35,091 bases of DNA, from positions 1 to 35,091 of the forward strand of contig JAISXG010000046.1 in NCBI GenBank assembly GCA_031270605.1, read 5' to 3'. The notes under the pieces were generated by a model, which saw only the letters and a list, made by a program, of their open reading frames with translations, had not been told where the DNA came from and searched no databases. This DNA comes from Oscillospiraceae bacterium (GTDB taxonomy: Bacteria; Bacillota; Clostridia; Oscillospirales; Acutalibacteraceae). The translations under genes were made by a program, and so were the position numbers. Below are positions 6,125-13,801 of this stretch, in pieces (within the stretch, counting starts at the first letter, position 1; each line of letters opens with the position of its first letter).

Positions 6125-7546
6125 ATGGAAGATCAAAACACAACAGCCGCCCGCCTGCCGGGCATACGCGCAAAGCAGGAACGCGCGGCAGAGGGAAAAC
6201 AAAAGCCGCAGATGGGCTGGTCAACCTGGAATTATTTCCGGCAGAACAACACCGAGAAAGCTGCGTTCGGTGTGGCGCTCGCAATGAAACAGGCGGGGCT
6301 TGCGGCTGGGGCTTTACAGCTCGTGCGGCGACCTGACCTGCGAAGACCTGCCGGGCAGCTGCGGCCACGAAGAAACGGACGCAGGCACATTTGCCCGCTG
6401 GGGCGTTTCTTATTTAAAATATGACTACTGCCATGTTGTAGACATGCAAACGGACGCAAACGGCGGAAAGCAGTTCCCGTCGCAGACGCCGCCGTTTCTT
6501 TATATCGGCATTACTCCGCTCGATGAGCCGGGCAAAGAAGCCGGATATGCGGCCGAAACCGCGGAGGTTTCGGGCGGCGTGCGGGTTGAGGACGGCGCGC
6601 TGCGCGGCCTTTCGTGCAACGCGGGCTGGGCGCTGTTTCGGGTGAACGCGCCCAGCGCCGGAACGTATTCGCTGGCGGTGTGCTATCAAAAATCCTTCTC
6701 TGAACGAAGGCAGTTCGCCCTGGCCGCCGTCAACGACGCCGACGACTACGAACTTTGGTTTCCGCGTTCAAGCGGCTGGTCGGAAACGGGAAGGGTGCAT
6801 GTGAACATAAAACTGAACCAGGGCGAAAACACGATTCGCTTTTATAACCCCGTCACCGGGCAGAAAGAGGACTCTTATCTGCGCTACCGCAGGATGGAGC
6901 GGGGGAGTTTGCCTCCTCCTGGCGTGTGGGGCACGACATCCGCGACTCCTGGGATTCGGTTCTGGCCTGCTATGAAACAGCAAACAGCCTGTGGCAGTTT
7001 CAGCGCCCCGGCGCGTACAACGACCCTGACATGCTCGAAGTGGGCGTGAGAAACCTCACCGCCACGGAAAACCGCGCACATTTTTCGCTTTGGTGCATGC
7101 TGAGCGCGCCGCTGATTCTCGGCTGCGACGTGCGCCGCTTTGTCAGCGCGGACGCAGCGGGAGGCATCGACCGCAATGCGAATAACGGCGCGTATGACAT
7201 CATCACAAACCGCGAACTGATCGCCCTGGATCAGGACGCGCTGATGCTGCAATGCAAACGCGTTGCCGATACCGGCGGCATTGATATTCTTATAAAGCCC
7301 CTTTGGGGCGGGGAGGCGGCCGTGTTGTTTTTGAACAAGAATGAAAAGCCTGCCGCTGCGGCAGAACTTAACCTTGCACGGCTGCACAAAGAGGACGCCC
7401 GCGTAACGCTGCTGCCCGCGGAGGAGTATTTTGTGAAAGACCTTTGGGGTGAAGCGGGGTTTTGCAGGCAGGGCGCAGCGCTTTTTTCAGGAGAAATACC
7501 GCCCCACGGAGCAACGGTGTTCCGGATAAAAAACATATCATACTAA
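6125..7546 (+). pseudogene. GH27 alpha-galactosidase, broken by two deletions with frameshifts
   Basis: Three pieces of one glycoside hydrolase 27 enzyme lie in alternating frames. Piece one (6125 to ~6300) begins KPQMGWSTWNYF after a good ribosome site (AAAAAAGGAG). Piece two (~6300 to ~6900, shifted by one) starts inside GLYSSCGDLTCEDLPGSCGHE and holds the nucleophile region WGVSYLKYDYC plus an inserted beta-sandwich. Piece three (~6900-7546, back in the first frame) holds the acid/base region GHDIRDSW, then AYNDPDMLEVG and the C-terminal domain. At the first junction the IDDCW-containing stretch usual in the family is missing; at the second the CEWG stretch is missing. Both catalytic aspartates survive, but in different frames, so no active enzyme is expected. 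The intact ancestor would have released alpha-galactose, a partner for the GH35 enzyme at the other end of the window. Confidence 0.83.
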
Positions 7547-7562
7547 TTTGCAGATAAAAAAA

Positions 7563-7595
7563 GAACCGAAGATCGCATCTCTTCGGTTCCTCTTT
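7563..7595. terminator. Bidirectional terminator
   Basis: GAACCGAAGA (7563-7572) and TCTTCGGTTC (7580-7589) form a 10-bp stem, with A-run upstream and TCTTTT downstream. It separates the convergent alpha-galactosidase remnant and the minus-strand gene at 7604. Confidence 0.8.
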
Positions 7596-7603
7596 TGTAT
7601 TGA

Positions 7604-8071
7604 TCACGCATCCCCGCCCGGCTCTGTTGTTTCTTGCGTATCCCGCGGCCCGGCGGTCGTTTCCTGCGCCGTGCCCGTCTCCGGCTGCGTGTGTGTTTGC
7701 GGCACCGTAAAGCCTTCTGTCTCGGTTTCCGGCTCTGTCGTGAAATCCGGGGGCGGCAAATCTTCGCTTTGCGGCTCCTCCGTTACTGTTTCGGCCCGGG
7801 TCGTCGTTTCAGGCTCAAGGTTTGAAATCTGCAAGGCGACGCTTGTGGCCACAAACCCCAGAATAAAGCAAAAAATGATTGCAAAATACACCGCCAGCCG
7901 CCCGCGGTTGGGCAGCGGTTTCTTGCGGATAGTTTCGTTGTCACGGTAGCCGTATTCGTCGGTCTCTCCCGGGTAGTCTTTCGTGAAACGGTAATATCCT
8001 TTCGTGCGCGGCATAAGGGGGGCCTGCCGCTTTTTTTGATTTTTCTTCTGTTTTTTCTCGTTATCCGGCAT
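7604..8071 (-). CDS. Single-pass membrane protein with Thr/Glu-rich extracellular tail
   Basis: 155 residues. A lysine-rich cytoplasmic start (KKQKKNQKKR) is followed by a region rich in Tyr and charged residues, one membrane helix at about 58-82 (AVYFAIIFCFILGFVATSVA), and a ~70-residue tail made of Thr, Glu, Pro and Gly. The positive-inside rule puts the tail outside. No catalytic domain or known family is recognised. It lies 48 bases downstream of the RnfD-like gene on the same strand and may be its partner. The low-complexity tail could be a cell-wall spacer. Confidence 0.7.
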   Translation of the reverse strand: MPDNEKKQKKNQKKRQAPLMPRTKGYYRFTKDYPGETDEYGYRDNETIRKKPLPNRGRLAVYFAIIFCFILGFVATSVALQISNLEPETTTRAETVTEEPQSEDLPPPDFTTEPETETEGFTVPQTHTQPETGTAQETTAGPRDTQETTEPGGDA

Positions 8072-8119
8072 GGCACTTCATCTTTCACTGATTATTTTAA
8101 GGCGTATTGCTCCAGACAC

Positions 8120-9214
8120 TCAACGCTCTTTATCTTTTAAGAACTTTTCAAGAATCTCTTCCTGCGTGGGGGGCGTTTTTAAAATGTTCGGCCGGGCGCT
8201 CTCAGGCTGCGCCGGCTTTTCTCTTTTCACCCGCCGCGCGCGTACGGGCTGTGCCGCCCGCCTGTTAAAAAAGGGCAGCGTAAAGCTCATGATGAAGATC
8301 GCCGCGCAAACGGTTTCCTCAAACGGTCCTATGCGGCGCAGCAGCATGGTCAGCAGCGCGCAGACAGCGCCGTAAATCAGCTTGTGCCGATGGTCACGCG
8401 GCAAAAACCGCGGCAGCGAGAGCAAAAATACGGCGGTGAACAGCAGCACTCCGGCGCTGAGCTCATAGCCCACAGACGCAAGCCGCCCGACCTGCCCCCG
8501 TGGGAACAAAAACGCCCATACCGCCGCTGTGAGCAAAAAGCTCGTGGGCGCCAAAATGAAAGCGGGGCGGCGCAGCAGCAAATAGGCAAACGCCGCAAGA
8601 AGCACAACGATGCAGGCCGCGCCGACGGGCCCCGTGACGGCGCCCGTTAAAATGTCGCCTGACGAATACATGCCCTTCGCCGGGAACGCCCCGTTTTTGA
8701 GCATATAACCCAGTGAGGGAAGCACACTGAGCGTTTCAAGCTCCGTGCCGCTTGCGCCCGCGGCAAGATAGGGGGTGTAAGCAAACATGGTTTTCCGGAA
8801 AAAGCTTAAAAAGGCAATTGCAGCCACGGCAGGCATGATTTGCACTTTTGTGAAAAAAGGAACCCATTTGGAAACGAAAGGAACGGCAAACGAAGCCACC
8901 GCAAAGCCGAACAGCAGCCCAAAAACAGGAAACCAGAGCGGCGCAGAGACAGGCATTGCCATCGCGGTGCAAAGCCCCATAAAAATTGCCAGCGGAAAGT
9001 CCTGTTTTTTTGGTTTTTTCAAGGCATATTGGCAAACAACGCCTTGAAACAGCGCCTCAAACGCTGCCGCGGCAGCCACGCAAACAAGCATCAGCCGGAC
9101 AGCCTGCCCTTCATGATAATGCCAGGCCACAACCGCGGGAAAAAAAATTATGACGAAATAATCGCTTAAAAACGGGTTTTTTGTGAGCTTTTTCCATTGT
9201 TTGTTCACTTCCAA
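8120..9214 (-). CDS. Divergent RnfD/NqrB-like membrane protein
   Basis: 364 residues with about nine to ten hydrophobic helices and a basic cytoplasmic tail of ~45 residues ending in a charged helix. The last third follows the RnfD/NqrB pattern: GAVTGPVGAA, then SAGVLLFTAVFLLS, HKLIYGAVCALLTMLLRR and EETVCAAIFIMS line up with the family's GGLLFGAFFMATD, KLIYG and FAILLMN positions. Yet the conserved ATDPxTSP is replaced by SLPRFLPRD, and the SGAT flavinylation motif is at best a degenerate SGTELETL. None of rnfCGEAB is adjacent. The TTG start at 9214 follows AAGAAGG; GTG two codons later is possible. Function unknown; an ion-transport or scaffold role is only a guess. Confidence 0.6.
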   Translation of the reverse strand: MEVNKQWKKLTKNPFLSDYFVIIFFPAVVAWHYHEGQAVRLMLVCVAAAAAFEALFQGVVCQYALKKPKKQDFPLAIFMGLCTAMAMPVSAPLWFPVFGLLFGFAVASFAVPFVSKWVPFFTKVQIMPAVAAIAFLSFFRKTMFAYTPYLAAGASGTELETLSVLPSLGYMLKNGAFPAKGMYSSGDILTGAVTGPVGAACIVVLLAAFAYLLLRRPAFILAPTSFLLTAAVWAFLFPRGQVGRLASVGYELSAGVLLFTAVFLLSLPRFLPRDHRHKLIYGAVCALLTMLLRRIGPFEETVCAAIFIMSFTLPFFNRRAAQPVRARRVKREKPAQPESARPNILKTPPTQEEILEKFLKDKER

Positions 9215-9245
9215 TTATTTTCGCCTTCTTTCCATTTTTTGATTA

Positions 9246-9274
9246 TTGCACACTGGGCGGTTGCCGAATATTAT
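9246..9274 (+). promoter_or_regulatory. Promoter TTGCAC-17-TATTAT upstream of mecA
   Basis: -35 at 9246-9251 and -10 at 9269-9274, exact 17-bp spacing. The expected transcript starts near 9281, leaving an unusually long leader of about 370 bases before mecA. Confidence 0.6.
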
Positions 9275-9281
9275 AGTAATG

Positions 9282-9648
9282 ACTGCAAGTGTATCGCGCA
9301 TACAAAAAGCGCCCGGGCGAAGAAAATTCGCTTTTGCCGAAGTTTTTCGGGGGTGGGGCTTTTTGGGGCGCCCAAGGCCCGGTGAACATGCAGAGGGCGG
9401 CGAGAGGATACGCGGTAAGCCAAGCTGTTTTTTGAAACAACAAGAAACGGCGCGCCTGCCCAATTTGGGCACATTGCAATCCTTTCCGCCCGATTGACAC
9501 CCCTGCGTGGGTCGCGCCCGTGACGAAACTGCGCCTTTGCCCGATGCCGCTTGCAGCGAGTAATCACCGTTACGGAAAATACTGTTTTAGGCCTTCGGTG
9601 ACCGGGCCGGGCGGCCGGGCCGCCAAACGAAAGGAATGACACTTTTTT
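9282..9648 (+). other. Long GC-rich 5' leader of mecA
   Basis: No ORF with a ribosome site was found. It contains AAGCGCCCGGGC near 9307 that can pair in part with GGGGCGCCC near 9365, and a GGCGGC-CGG-GCCGCC hairpin at 9610-9624 just before the AAAGGA ribosome site (9630-9635). The length and folding suggest post-transcriptional control, but it matches no riboswitch consensus that I recognise. Confidence 0.4.
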
Positions 9649-10212
9649 ATGAGAATTGAGGTTCAGGATGACTACCGGATTGCGGTTGAATTGACCAAAG
9701 ACGATATGAGTGAGCTTGACATTACATATGAGGACCTTGATTATTCGAACATCGAAACACGGCGCGTACTGTGGACGGTGCTTGACGAGGCAAGCCACAC
9801 GATCGGGTGCGATATTAACCTTTCTGAACGCATGCTGATTGAGGCGGTTCCCGCAACCGCGGGCGGCTGCATCATCTATTTTACGGTGCTCCCCAAGTCT
9901 CACGGCAGCACAGGCACAAAAATCATCAAACGGGACGAGGGCGCGGTGATCTGCGACATCCCGAAGCTTGACGACCTTTTTGCCGCCTGCGCCATGCTGA
10001 AAAAGAAAGGCTATGACCAAAAAAGCGAGCTGTACGCAAAAGACAACCGCTACAGGCTTGTCCTCTACCCTTCCCCCGCAGACGAAACGGCAATGGAAAC
10101 CGTGCTTTGCGAATTCGGAAACATTTTGCGTCACCACAAAAGCCATACGCTTTCCCACATGGAGGAGTATTGGAAACGGCTTGCGTCACCGGACGCAGTC
10201 GCCAAGCTTTAA
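9649..10212 (+). CDS. mecA: MecA-family adaptor protein
   Basis: 187 residues. The N-terminal ~85 residues follow MecA: MRIEVQDDYRIAVELTKDD, ITYEDLDYSNIETRRVLW, then LIEAVPATAGGCIIYFTV. The C-terminal domain (residues ~105-175), with DIPKLDDLFAACAMLKKKG and SELYAKDNRYRLVL, matches the ClpC-binding half. In Bacillus MecA delivers ComK and other substrates to ClpCP; in clostridia the targets are less well known. The start ATG at 9649 is 13 bases from AAAGGA, a long gap. Monocistronic; two hairpins without U-tracts (around 10240-10272) follow the gene, where it converges with rpe. Confidence 0.78.
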   Translation: MRIEVQDDYRIAVELTKDDMSELDITYEDLDYSNIETRRVLWTVLDEASHTIGCDINLSERMLIEAVPATAGGCIIYFTVLPKSHGSTGTKIIKRDEGAVICDIPKLDDLFAACAMLKKKGYDQKSELYAKDNRYRLVLYPSPADETAMETVLCEFGNILRHHKSHTLSHMEEYWKRLASPDAVAKL

Positions 10213-10323
10213 CCGGATATTGATTTGTAAAAACAAAGGCCGCCGCTTGGGCGGTGGGGCAAGGACGCCCCATAGATGCTGCGCAACGCAATACGCCGCG
10301 GGACGCGTCAGCCGCAATGTATA

Positions 10324-10421
10324 TGGTTAATCGGAATAAGCTTCCCTCGCCGTTTCGCGAAGCGCGGCGATGGCGGCTTTTCTGTTTTTCGCTCCGAAAA
10401 CCGCGCTGCCCGCCGCACGCG
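10324..10421 (-). pseudogene. Tandem fragment of the rpe 3' end
   Basis: On the minus strand this segment encodes AVFGAKNRKAAIAALRETA followed by REAYSD and a TAA (10327-10329), closely matching the C-terminus of the intact rpe 115 bases upstream (AVFGAKDRKATIAALRETA, EEAYRA). DNA similarity covers about 100 bases. No start codon or remaining gene body: a partial tandem duplication or the scar left by recombination between two rpe alleles. Confidence 0.75.
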
Positions 10422-10441
10422 GTGGGCGCGGATGTGTGTGG

Positions 10442-11113
10442 TTAAGCGCGATACGCTTCCTCCGCTGTTTCGCGAAGCGCGGCGATGGTTGCTTTTCTGT
10501 CTTTCGCGCCAAATACGGCGCTGCCCACCGCGAAAGCGTTCGCGCCCGCCGCGGCCGCAACGGCAATTTTTTCGCTGTTGATGCCGCCGTCCACCTGAAT
10601 ATCAAGCGGCAGCCCGCGCCGAACACACTCCTGCCGCAGCGCGCTGATTTTCGGCAGCGCGCTCTCAAGAAACGGCTGGCCGCCAAACCCCGGCTCAACG
10701 GTCATAATCAGCACCATTGAAAGCCTGCCGAGCAGCGGAAACACCGTTTCAACAGGGGTGGAGGGCTTGACGGAAACAGAGGGCTTCACGCCCGCCGCCG
10801 CAATTTTTTCAATCATTATTCCGGCGTTGTCTTCCGAGGCTTCTAAATGAAAGGTTAAAATATCGGCCCCCGCGGCGATAAAATCGTCAAGATAGCGCAG
10901 GGGGTCCTGAATCATCAGGTGCACGTCGAAGGGCAGGTGTGTGTGAGCGCGCATGCTCTTGATGATCGGCGCGCCGAGCGTGATGTTGTTGACAAACTGC
11001 CCGTCCATCACGTCTATATGCACCCAGTCCGCCCCGTTTTCTTCCAGGCTTTTCAGCTCCTGCCCGAGACATGAGAAGTCTGACGAGAGCAGGGAGGGGG
11101 AAATATATATCAT
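10442..11113 (-). CDS. rpe: Ribulose-phosphate 3-epimerase
   Basis: 223 residues, full length for the TIM-barrel epimerase. Motifs: ISPSLLSSDF at the N-terminus, HIDVMDGQFV with the metal-binding His and catalytic Asp, FDVHLMI, LIMTVEPGFGGQPF, and QVDGGIN with the second catalytic Asp. It interconverts ribulose 5-phosphate and xylulose 5-phosphate in the pentose phosphate pathway. Ribosome site GAAAGGACG before the ATG. A GGGTTC-TTTTAT-GAACCC hairpin (11142-11160) sits in the leader. It stands alone here, whereas many Bacillota have rpe beside rsgA and thiN; a thiamine-related operon does follow upstream, but on the other strand. Confidence 0.95.
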   Translation of the reverse strand: MIYISPSLLSSDFSCLGQELKSLEENGADWVHIDVMDGQFVNNITLGAPIIKSMRAHTHLPFDVHLMIQDPLRYLDDFIAAGADILTFHLEASEDNAGIMIEKIAAAGVKPSVSVKPSTPVETVFPLLGRLSMVLIMTVEPGFGGQPFLESALPKISALRQECVRRGLPLDIQVDGGINSEKIAVAAAAGANAFAVGSAVFGAKDRKATIAALRETAEEAYRA

Positions 11114-11257
11114 AAAGTAATCGTCCTTTCAGGCATTGCGGGGGTTCTTTTATGAACCCTGTCTCTTTTGTAAAAAATGCAAATATACAGATATAGTGTA
11201 TCACAAAAAGCGGCAAGATTCAAACCATAATTTTTTAAGTTGTGGGCGGCAGGTTTT

Positions 11258-11418
11258 TATAGTTGATTAACTCAAAAAGCAGTACAAGATTTGCGAGGAT
11301 TATTTTTGTCGAACAAGGCGGAGGACACAGCCTTACTGGCGTAAGGCAAGGACGACAACGCACTTCGGCGGAAATAAAACCGCAAAGATGTATCGATTTT
11401 TGGGTTAATCGACTATAA
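11258..11418. repeat. MITE-like element with TATAGTtGATTAAC inverted ends
   Basis: TATAGTTGATTAAC near 11258 and GTTAATCGACTATA near 11405 are inverted repeats with one mismatch. The interior (ACAAGGC, then TACTGGCGTAAGGCAAGGAC, AACGCA and TTTTGGGT) matches in order the interior of the element at 29332-29476. No coding capacity. It sits just upstream of the TPP-operon promoter. Confidence 0.6.
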
Positions 11419-11434
11419 TCTTTGTCAAAAAGCC

Positions 11435-11463
11435 TTGACAAATCCGTTTTCCTGTTATACACT
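11435..11463 (+). promoter_or_regulatory. Promoter TTGACA-17-TACACT of the thiamine-precursor operon
   Basis: -35 at 11435-11440, -10 at 11458-11463, 17-bp spacing; the transcript would start a few bases before the TPP riboswitch. Confidence 0.78.
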
Positions 11464-11473
11464 GAACAATGAA

Positions 11474-11561
11474 AATAGGGGTGCCTGAAATAACAGGCTG
11501 AGATACGGATGTTTTCTGTGACCCTCTAACCTGATCTGGATAATGCCAGCGTAGGGAACAT
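11474..11561 (+). ncRNA. TPP riboswitch (THI element)
   Basis: Conserved blocks of the TPP aptamer are plain: AGGGGTGCC, then GGCTGAGATACGG, ACCCTCTAACCTGATCTGG and ATAATGCCAGCGTAGGGAA. These form the P2/P3 pyrimidine sensor helix and the P4/P5 pyrophosphate sensor helix. It is followed by an intrinsic terminator at 11595-11628, so TPP binding should stop transcription of the transporter operon. Confidence 0.97.
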
Positions 11562-11594
11562 ACTGATTTCGCTTGTTTTGCGTCAGCATGCACA

Positions 11595-11628
11595 GCCTTC
11601 GTTGGATTTTTCCGATGAAGGCTTTTTT
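11595..11628 (+). terminator. Riboswitch-controlled terminator
   Basis: GCCTTCGTTGG pairs with CCGATGAAGGC (two G-U pairs) around a six-base loop, followed by TTTTTT. Outer bases GCATG / CATGC extend it. It is the expression platform of the TPP riboswitch. Confidence 0.88.
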
Positions 11629-11706
11629 CATGCAGACAAACGGGCACTATATAGATAGTAGGTGACTATATGACTGTATTCGCCCGGAATGGAAAGGATT
11701 GATTTT

Positions 11707-12006
11707 ATGAAAGCAAGCGCGGCAATTCAAGTTTTGCCAACAGCTGAAAATACCGAGGAGCTTGTGCGTGTTGTGGACGAGGTGATCGCCTACCTCAAAG
11801 GCACCGGGCTCAACTGCTATGTCGGCCCGTTCGAAACCACAATCGAGGGCGAGGATTACGACCAGATTATGGACATTATAAAAGAATGCCAGCATATCGC
11901 CGTGCGCGCGGGCGCGCCGAGCGTGTCGGCGTATATCAAGGTGGTCTGGCAGCCGGAGGGAGAGATTCTGACCATTGAGAAAAAGACTCAAAAACACCAC
12001 GTCTAA
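11707..12006 (+). CDS. Thiamine-binding protein, MTH1187/YkoF-like
   Basis: 99 residues of the small ferredoxin-like MTH1187/YkoF family: AAIQVLPTAENTEELVRVVDE at the start, GLNCYVGPFETTIEG in the middle and AYIKVVW near the end. YkoF binds thiamine or its pyrimidine part, and homologues occur in TPP-regulated transporter operons, as here. Start at 11707 chosen for AAAGGATTG upstream; the in-frame ATG at 11689 lacks a ribosome site. First gene of the riboswitch operon, overlapping the next gene by 32 bases. Its role may be to buffer or hand over the imported vitamin; that is inference. Confidence 0.82.
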   Translation: MKASAAIQVLPTAENTEELVRVVDEVIAYLKGTGLNCYVGPFETTIEGEDYDQIMDIIKECQHIAVRAGAPSVSAYIKVVWQPEGEILTIEKKTQKHHV

Positions 12007-12748
12007 GCTGCCCGCACTGCTCTCTTGCGCGGCGCTGCTCGGCATTTGGCAGCTGGTCACCGCTCTTGGGATTGTGCCCCGCTACATGCTTCCCTCGCCC
12101 GGGGCGGTGGCTTCTGTGTTTTACAAGGACTTCGGCCTGCTGGCTGAAAACGCAAAAGTCACGCTGCTCGAGGCCTTTTACGGCCTGCTGCTCGGCGTGC
12201 TGCTCGGCTTTGTGTTCGCCGTGCTGATGGACGCGTTTTCATGGCTTTACCGCGCGTTTTATCCCCTGCTGGTGATCACGCAGACGATTCCCACCGTTGC
12301 CGTCGCGCCGCTGCTCGTGCTGTGGTTCGGCTATGAAATGACACCTAAAATTATTTTGATTATTGTGGTGACGTTCTTCCCCGTCACCGTCGGGCTGCTC
12401 GACGGCTTCAAGGCGGTGGATCCGGATTCCGTGAACCTGCTGCGCGCAATGGGGGCCGGGCGGCTGAAAATCTTTCGCCACATCAAATTTCCCTCAGCCC
12501 TTACGCCGTTTTTTTCGGGCCTGCGCATCGCGGCGGCTTATTCCGTCGTGGGCGCTGTAATATCGGAGTGGCTGGGCGGCTTCGGCGGCCTCGGGGTTTA
12601 TATGACGCGGGTAAAAAAAGCCTTTGCGTTCGACAAGATGTTCGCGGTCATCATTTTGATCTCCGTCATCAGCCTGCTGTTGATGTGGCTTGTGGGCTTT
12701 CTTGAAAAAAAATCCATGCCCTACAAATACCTTCACGAAAAAGAATAG
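11975..12748 (+). CDS. thiX: ABC transporter permease for a thiamine precursor (ThiX-like)
   Basis: 257 residues, six predicted membrane helices, with the BPD_transp_1 loop around residues 155-185 (AMGAGRLKIFRHIKFPSALTP) that contacts the ATPase. Start is a TTG at 11975, 32 bases inside the previous gene; GGAGGGAGAG lies upstream at a slightly long distance, so the start is not certain. Position between the riboswitch and a ThiY-type binding protein supports import of hydroxymethylpyrimidine or a related thiamine precursor, as proposed for ThiXYZ systems. Related permeases carry nitrate, sulfonates or taurine, but the TPP riboswitch argues against those. Confidence 0.83.
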   Translation: MRKRLKNTTSKLPALLSCAALLGIWQLVTALGIVPRYMLPSPGAVASVFYKDFGLLAENAKVTLLEAFYGLLLGVLLGFVFAVLMDAFSWLYRAFYPLLVITQTIPTVAVAPLLVLWFGYEMTPKIILIIVVTFFPVTVGLLDGFKAVDPDSVNLLRAMGAGRLKIFRHIKFPSALTPFFSGLRIAAAYSVVGAVISEWLGGFGGLGVYMTRVKKAFAFDKMFAVIILISVISLLLMWLVGFLEKKSMPYKYLHEKE

Positions 12749-12770
12749 TGAAAAAAGGACGGTCATAAAC

Positions 12771-13799
12771 ATGAGAATATTGAAAAAAGTTTCAGCGGCG
12801 CTTTTAGCGCTCACCATGCTCGCCGGGACGGCCGCTTGTTCAAAAGACACCGAAATCACAACCACCGCGGCCCCCAAAACCGAAAAAACCAAAATTTCTT
12901 TTGTGCTGGACTGGACGCCCAACACGAATCACACCGGGCTTTATGTGGCGCAGGCGAAGGGCTTCTTTGAAGAGGCCGATTTGGAGGTGGAAATCACCCA
13001 GCCCCCCGAAGACGGCGCGGAGGTGCTTGTCGGTTCAGGCAAGGCACAGTTCGGCGTTTCATTTCAAGACAGCATGACGCCCGCAATAGCGGGTGATAAC
13101 ACCCTGCCCATCACCGCCGTGGCCGCGCTTGTGCAGCACAACACCTCGGGCATCATCTCCCGCAAGGGCGAGGGAATGGACAGCCCCAAAGGCCTTGAAG
13201 GCAAAAAATACGCCACATGGGACCTGCCCGTTGAAAAGGCGATGATCAAAGACGTTGTGGAAAAGGACGGCGGCGACTTCTCGAAGGTGCAGCTGATTCC
13301 GAGCACGGTGACGGACGAGGTTTCGGCGCTTGAAAGCAAATCCGTCGACGCGATCTGGGTCTTTTATGGCTGGGGCGGCATTGCGACCGAGGTCGCACAG
13401 CTTCCCACGGAGTATTTCGCGTTTAAGGACATCAACCCCGTGTTTGATTATTACACGCCTGTGCTCATCGCGAACAACAGCTTCCTTTCAGAAAACCCGG
13501 AGGCGGCGAAAGCGTTCCTCGCAGCCGCAGCGAAAGGCTATGAATTCGCGGCGACAAATCCCGGGGAAGCCGCGCAGATTTTGATGGACGCGGTGCCGGA
13601 ACTCAAAGACAGCGCGGACCTTGTGACGGAGAGCCAAAAATACCTTTCGGCGCAATACAAGGCGGAAGAATCGCGCTGGGGCTACATTGACCCCGCCCGC
13701 TGGAACGGTTTTTATAATTGGCTGAATGAAAACGGCCTCGCTCCCGCGGAAATTCCTGAAAACACAGGCTTTTCAAACAGCTATCTGCCCGTACAGTAA
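12771..13799 (+). CDS. thiY: Thiamine-precursor binding lipoprotein (ThiY-like, NMT1 domain)
   Basis: 342 residues. Lipoprotein signal with lipobox ending at Cys23 (MLAGTAAC), followed by a Thr-rich linker and an NMT1/THI5-like periplasmic-binding fold starting SFVLDWTPNTNHTGLYVA, the signature of hydroxymethylpyrimidine-precursor binders. Other family motifs: EVLVGSGKAQFGVS and VDAIWVFYGWGG. Start at 12771 set by AAAAAAGGACGG; the longer reading overlaps thiX. Anchored outside the membrane, it should deliver ligand to the ThiX permease. Only two bases separate its stop from the next ATG. Confidence 0.87.
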   Translation: MRILKKVSAALLALTMLAGTAACSKDTEITTTAAPKTEKTKISFVLDWTPNTNHTGLYVAQAKGFFEEADLEVEITQPPEDGAEVLVGSGKAQFGVSFQDSMTPAIAGDNTLPITAVAALVQHNTSGIISRKGEGMDSPKGLEGKKYATWDLPVEKAMIKDVVEKDGGDFSKVQLIPSTVTDEVSALESKSVDAIWVFYGWGGIATEVAQLPTEYFAFKDINPVFDYYTPVLIANNSFLSENPEAAKAFLAAAAKGYEFAATNPGEAAQILMDAVPELKDSADLVTESQKYLSAQYKAEESRWGYIDPARWNGFYNWLNENGLAPAEIPENTGFSNSYLPVQ

Positions 13800-13801
13800 C
13801 A

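Noticed and set aside
9282-9600. Known riboswitch in the mecA leader
   Set aside because: None of the conserved cores that I know (TPP, SAM, FMN, cobalamin, glycine, lysine, c-di-GMP, T-box) can be matched.
9636-9659. Seven-codon ORF overlapping the mecA start
   Set aside because: Its ATG touches the ribosome site with no spacing, so it cannot be initiated from it.
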